A stretch of DNA of 64,000 nt from Rhynchonema sp. JSB1_4. Lineage: Eukaryota > Nematoda > Chromadorea > Monhysterida > Xyalidae. Position 1 is the stretch's first letter; the number at the start of each line of letters is the position of its first letter. The DNA is taken from contig JASAMV010002310.1 of the NCBI GenBank assembly GCA_030248065.1, forward strand, positions 1 through 64,000, given 5' to 3'. The translations under genes and the position numbers were made by a program. Of this stretch, positions 37,448 to 48,789 are shown piece by piece. The notes under the pieces were generated by a model that ran no database searches, was not told the origin of the DNA, and saw only the letters and a program-made list of their open reading frames with translations.

Positions 37448-38070
37448 GCTTGATAGTTGTGCACAGGTGCATTTATGCACGTTTGTTTTTCGTTTATAGC
37501 ATATAATACGCCTCTAATTGATGAATAGACACGAACAAATGCGATTAGAAGCGAAAAAACACCCTTTCAAACCTCTTTTTATGGGTTTTTAGGGCAGGGG
37601 TATTCCTGGGAACAATTTTTCAGATTCGGGTCAGCAGTGTAGTGGCAGGCAAATGGTTGCCAGGTACCCTTGGGGCTTGGGGGATGGATCCAGTTGCAAG
37701 GTACCCACCCCCTACCTGCCTCCGAAAGGTTGCCAGGTACCCCTCAGGTCCGAAAAAGTCTGTTTTTTGCATGCATTTTACTGCGAAATTGGCTGAAAAA
37801 TTTATACTTTTTTTGCATGCAACCATCTGGATCTATCCCCACAAGGGTACCGGGTACCTTGCAACCATTTGCCTGCCACAACACTGGTGACCCGAATTTG
37901 AAAAATTGTTCCCAGGAATACCCCTATAAACCCATAAAAAGAGGTTTGAAAGGGTGTTTTTTCGCTTTTAATCGCATTTGTTCGTGTCTATTAATCAATT
38001 AGAGGCGTATTATATGCTATAAACGAAAAACAAACCTGCGTAAATGTACCTGTGCACAACTATCAAGCCC
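37448..38070. mobile_element. Inverted-repeat element with 187-bp arms around a smaller TIR core
   Basis: Outer arms at 37448-37634 and 37886-38070 are near-identical reverse complements (ttgatagttgtgcacagg; gcgattagaagcgaaaaaac; aacaatttttcagattcggg). The core at 37635-37886 has its own inverted ends, cagtgtagtggcaggcaaat and its complement ending cactg. The CAGTG ends resemble the hAT-like elements at 61.7 and 63.2 kb. No transposase. Confidence 0.8.
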
Positions 38071-38764
38071 TTGCAACCATTAGTCTGCCACTACACTGAG
38101 TGGGACCCGAAATGTGTTGACGATAATTAGATCTGGGGGATCGGTCGGCATCTCCAGTCTGAACGACGTACGTAGACATACGGACGTTGGAGATAGATGG
38201 CCGAATTTGGTGTGCACGGTGGCATACGCAGGGTAGACCTCGGGCAGGTTCGGCGTTTGTACCCAAATCTGGGGGATTCGACCTAAACTTGTTGATGATA
38301 GATTGATCATAGATGGTGGGCGTTTACTCTCCAAGACTTTTAGAAGGTCGTCAGCGGATTTTTGTGTTAAAAATGGCTGTTTTTCCATGGTCTGGAAAAA
38401 TAGTCGGAAAAAGAAGGAAAAAAATCTTTTTTCCCTTTTTTATATTCGGGAACAATATGAGGATACATTTTTTCCTATCCCTGGACCCGCTCACATTCGT
38501 TGTTTTGTTCTTATGCTTTTTAGTGGTCGAGAAATGACTCTGCATGTTTTTTCTGCACTGCCCACTGCACGCAATGCACCGAAGCTTCTTTTTTCAGCTG
38601 ACCAGCAAATCATCTGGAACCTAAAAAAGAGAATTTTATCTCCGTCCATTATTTTCTGTTGATATTCACTCAAACTCGCATACGAAGCAGCCATTTGTCG
38701 TTGTTGCCTTCCGAGGACATCAGATCAATTTGGAATCGAAACGGGTCTATTTGGCAAACGAAAT

Positions 38765-41700
38765 ATGGGAACAGGCAATGCAGCAAGTGCGAAAAAGACG
38801 AAAAATAAGAGTGCGAAACAGAAACCAAACAAACAGAAGGATGGGGACAAAGACAAAACCAGAATCGAAAGCGGGTCCTCGTCGCCACGGTTGATGTTCA
38901 AAGATATACCGCTGAAGTAATGTGCTTGTTTGTTGTTTTGGTTGGCTTGCCGTGTGCTCGCTTGCTGTGGTTATGGTTCTCGTTCTTCGCTGTGTTGGTA
39001 GTTTATCCCGGCACGTTTATTCTATCATAACGGTGTATTTTCCCCTGCACGCGCGGTTGTGGTTGAAGTTGCACATATGATAGGACGCGAAAAGTCTTGG
39101 TGGATGGGATGTTGTAATTGAGCCAAGAATAAACGTGGAAAAAATTTATCGATAATTCAAGGGTCTTCTTATTGACCGTCGTTATTTGATATTCGTATTT
39201 TTTAGGGGCATGTCCGTTTCGTCCGGTCTGTGCAAACTGGAGAAGGACGCCAGCAACCTGGTCGGTATATCAATCGGTGGCGGAGCCCCTATTTGTCCGT
39301 GTCTGTGAGTTTCGTGCTTATTTTACCAATCCGATCACTGCCTTGGCCATATTATCACACTGCCTGCCTACTCTAATGGTCTACGAATATAGCTGATGCA
39401 TTAACATGAACATTTCTACCAGTTCTACACACCCAACTGGGTGGTTGACGTTACCCTACTGCGGTATGTTATAGCACGTGACATCGGATTGATGCCTGAA
39501 GTTTACCATCATGCTAATACACAGTTACATCGTCCAAATCTTCGACAACACACCTGCGTCGCGTGATGGCAGTCTGGAAGCCGGCGATGAGATAACCGGC
39601 GTCAACAAGGTGTCTGTCAAGGGAAAGACAAAGTCGGATGTGGCTCGAATGATACAGGGAGCGAAGGTAAGAAAACGTCGTTTTTTGCTCATCTGACATT
39701 CTCGATCAGATTTCTAGTTCATATTACCTAAATTGAATTTGTTCCAGGGACCCGTTATTATCCAATACAACAAGTTGCACGCCGACCCGAAACAAGGCAA
39801 AACATTGGACATCGTATTGAAAAAGGTTCGCGTGTTGTTTTGCTCGATGTTTGCCGTTTAATCGCACCGACGATGATCTGGTGCACCGCGTGTCTAAGAA
39901 GTGTGCTAGACGGGCAACCGACCACAAGCTGCACAATTCATATGATCTCCACTGTGTCATGCAGGCGAAACATCGAATTGTCGAGAACGTGAGCACAGAC
40001 ACAGCGGATGCGTTGGGTCTGAGTCGTGCCATTCTGTGCAATGACTCAATGGTGAAGAAACTGAATGAACTCGAAAATACCGCCGAAATGTACCGCGGCA
40101 TCATTGAGAACATGAAACATGTCTGGCGCGCTTATTACAACATCGCGCGGGTACAACGAGGTTTGTTTGACGTTGCAAATCTTGTTCTGCTGTATTTTCT
40201 TGACCAACAGACAACATCACTGCATTCACAACAGACAACATCACTGCTAGTCATCGAGAACTAGTTCAAAATTCTCACAAATTTTTTACAAGCTAATGCA
40301 GCCCAAAAATGTTTCGTCCTTGGCACAAAGATTTTAAAGAAAAAACATGAGAAATAAGTTCCTGTTTCTGTGGTTGTTGAAACACATCATAAAATTTTAA
40401 AAACGAAAATCTGACCGAACGCAAACCATTGCAATCGCATTCTTGATTGGCAGTTACACCTCTTCAGCATTCGGCGACATTTTTACTGAAATCGGCGCGC
40501 GTGAGCCGCAGCAATCAGCGTCCGAAGCATTCACTGTGTTTGGAGAGGCGCACAGAAACATGGACAGACAAGGTCGTTTGCCACTTGATTTTGTTGATGT
40601 TGCTGTTGTTGTTCACTTTCGTGAGAAAACTCAAAATTTGTTCGCTTCAGGCGTGAAACTGTTGCGAGTGCTGCATCCAATGGTGTCGGATTTGAATACA
40701 TTCCTGAATAAGGTTTCGATTGGAATTTGAGTTTTCCTTTTATGCTCGTAAATAGATTATTTTGCCCGATTTTTACAGGCCATTCCTGACACGCGCATGA
40801 CGGTGAAACGATATCTGGACGTGAAATTCGAGTATCTGTCGTATTGTCTGAAACTGAAAGAACTTGATGATGAAGAAGCTCAATTCGCGCAATTATCCGA
40901 ACCGCTCTATCGATTGGAGACTGGCAATTATGAATATCGGTGCGGAAACTTTATAAAACTCGGTATATCAAACTTGGTGACTGCGCCAACCGGTTGTGTG
41001 GTAGGAAGCAACGTTTGCACTCCGTCTCATTATCGATTATGCGATTTGTTGACATGTTTTTTTGTATTTTTAAGATATTTGGTCTACCATAAGGACCGAT
41101 CGTCAAATGAGAATCCAAATTTACTCTCAGACTGGTTCTTCGCTGTCGCCAAGACGCGCGATCGCGTTTCGCCAAACTGCGCAGCGACGTGCTGGTCAAG
41201 CTCGAGTTGCTCGATCAAAAACATGGTAAGACGCGTTAATCTTGTGTTTAAAATCGGATTTTAGATGGTCATTGTCGTTAGTCATCTCCAGCTATTGTAC
41301 GGGGTGTTATAAAACTAGTTTTTCATACTGTAGCTTGTGGGTCCAGTCCAGTTCATGACTGACGCGGGCCACATAGTTTTTTGCCACAAAAAGTTTGCTG
41401 TTGCTACTAAAATCGAGGTTTAGTAGCAATTGCTACTAGAAATTCAGAGTTAGTAGCAAAAATATCTACTGGATCAACATCAAAGCTATCCCAACTTGGC
41501 TTTCTGAACGCTGAAAGTGCATACAGAAAAATTTACGCTTCGCGCAATGTCTTAGTTACCTTGAAATGGTCATATGTTGCGAATAGCCTGAGTCACATAT
41601 AACTGCCGAGTATTGCTTAAACCTGGCCCGCCACTATTGATATTTGAAATTTTTGGTTTGTTTTTTTGCTCTAATTTAGTTGCCGACATCGAGACGAATA

Positions 41701-43580
41701 ATGTTTATATTCATGACTTTTTGATTTAGTGCAGATTTTACATCGAAATCAATCGATAAACACCGGTTCTCGGGAACAAAATTAAAAAAAATAGATAGAC
41801 CCCCACTTCTTGGCAATCACGTCAGCCAGGAACAAAATTTTGAATTGCCACCAAATTGTCATAGGCTTACAGTGTGCTATTAGGGACTTTACGCTCCCGA
41901 CTTTACGCTCCCACTACACAGTGCTGCCAGTGCGCGCGTGCAACACGTGTGTTATGCACCAACAAACAGCGGCACTGTATAAAACGCATGGGCAAGATCA
42001 CGTGACTACCGTATGCTTGTGATAAGAAGCAGTCGGCCATCTTGAACATTTGTTCTTGTCTTCCTGAAATGCACTAAACGGGGGTCTATCTATTTTTTGG
42101 AATTTTGTTCCCGAGAACGGGTGTTTATGGATTAATTTCGGTATTAAATCGGCACTTAATGGAAAGGTCACACATGTAAACCTTGTTCGTCTCGATGTCG
42201 GCAACAGTAATAAATCATAAAAACAGACCAAAATTTTCAAATATCAATAGTGGCGGGCCAGGTTTAAAGGGGGCCTTTCGCATTTCAAACCCCCTTCAAA
42301 CTTCGCATGTGTTTAGACAGCGGTCAATGCGTCATAAAAGTCAAACACCGGAGGTCTAACGTTCAGCATGCGGCCAGGAGATGTCCTTCAAGAGGAACAT
42401 CCGCGAACAAAATCAAATGTGGACCAGCCCAATTTCTACCTGCGCATTCAGGCAACTCGCCTGATGACAAGGGCGGTCAAGGCGCAGAATGTTTCGCACG
42501 ATATTTGCCCCTGCCTCACTATAGAATTTCGCTTTTCTTTTTATTTCGAATTGCAACGAATTGTTCATGCGTGGCAGCTAAATGTTTCAAGGGCTGCTTG
42601 TCGCGCTGGAACAATTCGTTGAAATTCGAAATATAAAGAAAAGCGAAATTCCATAGTTAGTGGTGTTGCACGTTTCATGCGAAACATTCATTCTCCTTGA
42701 CAGCTTTTTGATCAAGCAGTTTGCCTGAATGCGCAGGTATAAATTGGGCTGGTCCGCGGCGCACTTTGTTCCCGGATGTTCCTCTTGAAGTGCATCTCCT
42801 GGTCGCATGCTGCAGATTGGGTTCTTGGTGCGTGAGTTTAATAACGCCCTGAACAATATTCAAATGCGTGCAAAGTTTGAAGGCGGTTTGAAATGCGAAA
42901 GGCCCCCTTTAACGCATGACGTCACTGGAAGTGCCATGTTGGTTGACCAAGAAATGTTTCTCGAATCGCGTAAAATCGGAGCAACAATGAAACATGTCTG
43001 TTTGATGCACGCCCACGGTTTCCAAATGCAAAGAAAATTGGTCAATAATAAAAAACAGACAACTATTTTTGCAACAGTGTAAAAATGCTTGATGATAATT
43101 GCAGTGCAAGACATTGTTTTCCAACTGCAACGTTTCGTGACGGTCATGGCGCGTTATCATGCCGATTGTAAACAGGTGCTCGAACCGACGCGCAATCTCT
43201 TCCCGATCGAAGTGGATCTGTCTCAGGTTGGCGTGCAAAATCGACGCGGCGACGGTGTTTTGGTGGCCGAAAATCACTGGTTTATGAGTAAATCGCTTTC
43301 GATTCAGGTGGCCGTCAAATACAACACGACCGGCCAGCTGCCTGATGACGACGATGACTATGACAGTGACCTGGACGATGCACCAGTGGACGTGGCACAG
43401 CAGATGCAGCCTTCTGATGGGGCAAGGTCGCATGATGTGGGGCAGGGCATTGACAGTCTCATCGATATTGGTGGCACTGATGGGGCTGGGGAAGCACTTG
43501 GTGACTTGCCGCCGCAGCCGCAACAACAGGCGCCGATACCAGAACCACAGAAAAGTGATGAATCGTTGTTGGATTTCTGA
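38765..43580 (+). CDS. PICK1: PICK1: PDZ and BAR domain protein
   Basis: Trafficking adaptor that binds receptor C-termini and curves membranes. Ten exons in phase: 38765-38916, 39206-39304, 39525-39666, 39748-39825, 39965-40160, 40468-40572, 40651-40712, 40779-40939, 41131-41225 and 43105-43580, 521 residues. The PDZ domain shows the carboxylate-binding VGISIGGG loop and the GSLEAGDEITGVN stretch. The BAR domain follows from the TADALGLSRAILCND segment through FEYLSYCLKLKELDDEE to the IVFQLQR helix. The C-terminus is acidic (DDDDDYDSD), as in mammals. A 51-residue Lys-rich leader precedes MFKDIPLK, which aligns with the usual start, so it is a lineage extension or the true start is within it. 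In the last exon an 81-nt stop-free stretch (43228-43308) may be an intron, giving 494 residues. Confidence 0.93.
41610..42265. mobile_element. Foldback element in a PICK1 intron
   Basis: Arms at about 41620-41810 and 42075-42265 are reverse complements: cctggcccgccactattgat against atcaatagtggcgggccagg; gccgacatcgagacgaa against its complement; ttctcgggaacaaaatt against aattttgttcccgagaa. Spacer of about 260 bases, no transposase. Confidence 0.85.
42264..42913. mobile_element. 650-bp palindromic element abutting the previous one
   Basis: Begins ttaaagggggcctttcgcat and ends with its inverted form. The arms share gcatgcggccaggagatg, ggaccagcccaatttctacc and gaatttcgcttttcttt as complements, meeting at about 42590. 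The ends fall at TTTAAA/TTTAA. Arms are about 90% alike with small gaps. Confidence 0.85.
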
Positions 43581-44223
43581 ATGCTATTTATTTTGCAGCC
43601 GAACTTTCTGTTTTTCATCGTAGTGATATGATAAAAAAGGTAAAAGTGTCTATTTTTCAACTTTTCTGGTTCTGTCTGCTGGGTTGTGCACTTGCTTTTC
43701 GAAAAGGTCATTTCTGCATCTTTGATGCTCTACGTGAATGTTTTGCGAATTACTGTTGCATTCCAAATGTGCGATATCTGGTCAACAAAGATTTCTTTTG
43801 TTCTTATTGCTGTTTGTGTGCATTGTGTATCTCGAAAGTGGGCATTCCTTATGTCTTCTGTTCAACACGTATTTATTATCTATGGATCTGATATTCTTAT
43901 TGTTTGGAAAACTAGTCCAGGACATTATCTACTACCATATCAGCTGAATGGATGAAATATGGATAGCTTAGACGCCGTTGCTTTTTTAAGATGCAAAATG
44001 GTGTTTTTCCAGAATACTTCTGCACTTAACGAACAGTTCCAGCGCTGAATCAGGTCCAATGGTTCAATGTTTTTCAGCCTGAGGATTGTTCTTTCACCAA
44101 TGTCAATAACTGATCCTTCAGTGTCAGCAGCCCCCCGTTGCCGTCTCCTGCTACAAATGTAAGCGTTTTTCTGTTTTCAGCTTCAAATTCTGTTCGTGCT
44201 TAAAAATTTTTATCTGTTCACAG
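43581..44223. other. 3' flank of PICK1, nothing recognised
   Basis: AT-rich; presumably 3' UTR and intergenic DNA. No convincing exon was found between the PICK1 stop and the acceptor at 44223. Confidence 0.4.
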
Positions 44224-44875
44224 TGAATTCGAGTTGAATCCACCTCGCTTTGATCCCGAAGATCTTCGTGCGCTTGTGGACTGTGCTGTACGTCAGGTGC
44301 TTGGCCAGGTATGTGACTGTTCATGGCAATACGCACTGCACAACGATTTTTGAGGTCACTTGGATGCAAACGCGCTGACGATGGCCTGATGCACCGCCCA
44401 TTTGTGAAATGTGGGAGAAATGGACAAATGTTACATCATTGTGATGCCGGCCAAAAATCGAACTTGTGTGAACTACTTCGGTTGTTTTGTTTCAGAGCGG
44501 CCTATCTAAAATTATTGATGTTGTTCTCGAAGGCAATTACCGCGGGTCAGTGATTGTTCAAGAAAGGTACGACACACCAAGCTAAGCATGGTTGAGCTTG
44601 ACTTGTTTGGTACTTATCGGTTTCTGTTCTTCAGCCATCTGCACCATATCTGGGCAGCGTTGTGCGTGTACGGTACACATTGCGGACAACCTGTTGCTTT
44701 GAGACTGTTGAAGGTTATTCTTACGATGAAATGTGCTGCTTATTCAGCGTGTGTGTTGATATTCGCTTACGTGTAAATGCAGCGTTGCACCATAGCCGTT
44801 GCGTTGCGTGTCATATCTATGTGTTTCACCTTGTGTGCAAGTGCAACAGCCATTGACTGTGTCTGCCCGCTTTTA
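44224..44875 (+). CDS. Unrecognised exons of a possible small gene
   Basis: Exon-like stretches with good splice sites: 44224-44308 (acceptor ttcacag, donor gtatgt), 44496-44566 (acceptor tttcag, donor gtacga) and a last stretch from 44635 (acceptor ttcttcag). The first two read NPPRFDPEDLRALVDCAV and SGLSKIIDVVLEGNYRG in phase. The frame of the third is uncertain: phase gives one reading, but another frame (residues ...VRVRYTLRTTCCFE) is open to about 44855. The start exon was not found. It may also be part of a 3' or non-coding transcript. No family recognised. Confidence 0.35.
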
Positions 44876-45004
44876 TCATTGACTCCCCCATTTCCTTCTT
44901 ATCCATTTCCACGAACCGTTGATGTGTGAACCTGAAACATCCAGGCCTATTTCTAGCTTTTCTCGATCCCATCAAGTGCCGACAATTGATAATCGAGCAG
45001 AAAA

Positions 45005-47901
45005 ATGGACTTATTCTGGGCATTTATCATTGTGATAACTCTGATCCTGTGCTTTGTTGGGCTCAAATTCCTATGTCCGCCAGCTGAACACTATGACCTC
45101 AAAGGAAAACACGTGTTTATTACTGGAGGGTCGAAAGGTGAGTGAGAGTGATGTTTGATGAGAACCTGGTCTGGGTTGCAAACTTTGTGAACCTGTCTTG
45201 TCTGTGTCAAATGATTATGGATATTTTGTGTCTATCATTTCAAGAAACGCCGTTAATTTCGCCCAGCGTAAACGTAGCTCTCAGACAGCTAACCGTGATT
45301 TGGTGTCATTGATCATTAAAGGGGAAATTCCTTCCTTCCCCGTGAGGAGCAAAACGTTGATGGCGATAGTCTCTTTTTTTCCCCACCCCAAAAAAAACCC
45401 CTTTAAATATCAGGGCCAAATATCGAATTACCTTTGATGCAAGACCTCGAACTGACCAATTAGTTTGATTATCAGCGTACTTGCACCATTAAGCGAAACA
45501 TCAGCCAGTCAGTCATGCACGCTTTCCTTGATTTGTCAGGCATCGGTCGTGCACTGGCTATCGAGGCGGCACGTGCTGGTGCAAACGTAACGATTGTGGC
45601 TCGCAGTCCGGTGCCGTTACAAGAGGCACACGAGAAATTGACACAAATATGTGAATTGAATAAAGATACAATCCCGGAACAGAAATGTCAACAGTTTAGA
45701 CTGGACATGACTGAAAGTTATCAGAAGGTTGGTGGATTGTCCCCATAAAGGGCAATCGAATGCATAATGGGTTTCAATGCTGGTTTTCGGGTTCATCTAT
45801 AAAACCGTCTAAAACCAGCTCTTCAATGGTTGGTGCCACGTCTGCATTTGGCGAATTCGCACTGACGATGACCTGGTGGTGCACTGCTATTCCATCAGTA
45901 TTGCTGTTCTGTTGACCGACCTCCATGTGGAGATTGTCAGTGAGAATTGAGCAGTTCCATTCGCAAATCAACATTACTCCTCCCGCAGGTGAGTGGAGTC
46001 GTGTCGGAGGCAGTGAGATGGCTGGGCAATGTCGATGTCCTAATCAACAACACCGGCAATGTCGGCTACCAGGGTCCGATCGAGGAAATACCACCCGAAC
46101 ATTTTGAGGACGCCTTTAAACTAAATGTTTGTTTGTCTCAATGTGATTTGTGCGCCGAGTTTGTGGTTGCCTTCCCATTTCGACCTGTCCTCACAGACAG
46201 GCGGTGTACCGGCAGTCGTCATAGTCACGCGCAATGATCCCAAAGCTCTAGGTGTTTATGCTTAACGAGAAACGCCGACAAAACGCGATGTTCGTAGAAA
46301 CTTCCACACTGGCACCAATAAATTCAGGTGATCAGCGCCCAATGGGCCACTCGTGCTGTTGTACCTGCTATGAAACATCAACGAAGCGGGCGAATTGTGT
46401 TCATATCATCGGTGGCAGGTAGGAATATTGCTCTTATTTTCATTTCACTGAAGTATGTGTTCTTGTTCCACACAGTATCCAGGCCTGGGTGTTGTAGCAA
46501 AAATAGCCGTCAATTTAGTCATTGCTCATCTTGTGTTTTTTCTGTCACTAAATTGCTTAATTGCCATTGCTTTCGCATTTTGTTCCAACATCTTTCCGCA
46601 ATGTGCCAGCCTTGATACATTTTTAGTCGAATTTTTAATGTCGTTCATTATCAACTAGCCAGGTCAAGATGGCAAATGACATGTGAACCGATTTTTGCAA
46701 CACCCAGTGTTTGCAGTCGGTCACCACAAAACTGAAAAGAATCAGCCGTATCCGGGGGCCTCTTTTTCAGGCCAACTCGGTATTTGGGGCTACGGTGCTT
46801 ATTCGGCCACCAAATTCGCACTACGCGGATTGGCTGAATCTATTCAAATGGAGTTGGAGCCATTCAACGTTCGTGTCACCACCGTATATCCACCCAACAC
46901 TGACACGGAGGGATTCAAGGCGAGCTTGTTCAACCATCTGTTTTTTACCGGAAGTAAACTTGCGGTCGGTCCAGTCAGGATACCGTTCTTCATTCTGAGA
47001 TTACGATGTGTACGGTTGCCACAACAGCTAATGCAGAATTTATGTCCACTGCGTTCCCCCATCCCCCCACCACATAACGCGATGCAACATACCACCCCAC
47101 GCCGGCCGCCTTCTTGTTGTGTGGCTGCGGGTTTTTTATGTTGCTCCGCTTATCCACACAACCACACTAATATTTACCAGCGTAAAGGCTGTTTCCAGAC
47201 AGCGTGGTAGTGATGAATTACGCTGTCCAAAATTATGACGTCAGTAAATTTCAAAATCGGCGATAAAGAAAAGTTAGTTGACTAAGGCACAATCGATCCC
47301 TACTAGACCGGGTTTGACAGTGCTTTGCAACCAGTAGATCTCTTTGGATCAGCGATGTGAGCAATTTTATGTCAGTTGTTTATGATGACGCAGCTAGGTC
47401 GCACAATATTTGCTCGTTTTTTTTCAGGAAGAATTAGCGGCGATGCCGCCTGAGATTCGCGCCATCAGTGGCACGGCGGGCATATACGATCCGAAAAGTA
47501 TCGCCAAGGCCGTTATGAGTGATGTTTCACACGGACATGCTGGTTGGGCTTTTTTTGCTGGCGGAAAACTGCTGTGTGACCTCGCTGGTAATGCTGCGCT
47601 GACAACCTTTGTGCATTCGCCGTGACGATGTCCTTCCTGGTGCACCGCCCGTGTGAATACAGGTCGAAACAGGCGAAACTCGCAATGCTGTTGCTTAGTG
47701 CCACTGTCTGCTTCAGCCACGACGTTCGGTATCGACGGTGCACTGGTCGGCATGGCGACTGCCGGTGCTGCCAGTGAGCCAAGTGTGCTTCGATTTGCTG
47801 CACAACTGTTATTTGCTGGTCCGGCACATATGATAGTGGCTGGATCTCAACGATGGTTTGCGTATTTGATCAGACAATGCGATAGAGAAAAGCGCAAGTG
47901 A
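45005..47901 (+). CDS. KDSR: 3-ketodihydrosphingosine reductase (short-chain dehydrogenase)
   Basis: ER enzyme that reduces 3-ketosphinganine to sphinganine with NADPH, the second step of sphingolipid synthesis. Seven exons: 45005-45137, 45540-45727, 45989-46126, 46328-46418, 46771-46919, 47428-47587 and 47717-47901, 347 residues. It begins with a membrane segment ([14 protein letters not shown]), then the nucleotide motif GGSKGIGRALA, NNTG (usually NNAG), an ISS serine and YSATK (catalytic YxxxK). A second hydrophobic region lies near the C-terminus, which ends basic. The intron after 46919 would start GC (aag|gcgagc). This gives a spacing after PPNTDTEGF that matches the human enzyme; a GT donor at 46964 is also possible and adds 15 residues. 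Confidence 0.93.
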
Positions 47902-48440
47902 TCTATTTGTTGTTATTAGTATGATAATCGGGCTCGTATTGAACTTGGGGGATCAGATCGGTCCTGTCTGATCATGATCATCAGACTTTCTAGTATTGTT
48001 TGGAGATTAACTGGTTACTTGTAAGCCCACCGAAGACTAAAGTGCTGCATTGCAATGTTTGTCATGATTTTGGTCGGATAGACTGGAAGTTAGTTGGTTT
48101 TATCCAACTCGTTGCGGCCGTTTTGTTTCCAACGGTAATGTTAAAAATTTATTTGTTGTGATTCTGATTTCAATTAGTCACCATTTCAACAATTCTTTTG
48201 TTCACTTTGGCATATTTTCTATTCCGGCGCTATACTTCAATGTTCCATGCCTTTGTATCTCGCCTCGTCGTGTTTATGTTGCTCATTTTATTATTAGGGT
48301 ATTATTATTTGACCTTCATATGAATGTATATGGTGTGAAACTGAACTAAAAATCTATAATAAAGCTGAAATGACAAACAATATTCTCGGCAGTGCAGATA
48401 TCGATAAAGTTGGAAGACATTTGGATTTTAATGGATATGA
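47902..48440. other. 3' flank of KDSR
   Basis: Non-coding. AATAAA at 48358-48363 is a candidate KDSR polyadenylation signal. It is followed by the convergent 3' end of the SET-domain gene. Confidence 0.5.
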
Positions 48441-48789
48441 ACATAATAAATTTGCATGTTCACACGAGTCCATTTTCGATGATATCAATCGCCGGTATGA
48501 ATTGCTCCAGTCCATTTTGCTCGAATAATGAACGCACCTGAAATGTAATTGGTTGCACAGTCTTTAGGTCGGGTATATCAAACGTCAGTGATCCGAGTTG
48601 GTCCCGTCTTGCTCACGTGACTTTGCATGCAGGATATTTCAAGATTCACAAGTGTCAATACGAATGGATATGCTGGTGAGACCATTTGTCTGGAAGCAAC
48701 TACACTAGTCGAAATCCGTGGCACTATATGATCCAGATAGTGACCTGTCTGGTGACCAAGACACACCGATCCGATCATCAAGCTCAGTA

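Noticed and set aside
38080..38388. 102-residue minus-strand frame
   Set aside because: It lies across repeat-element edges and shows no family resemblance.
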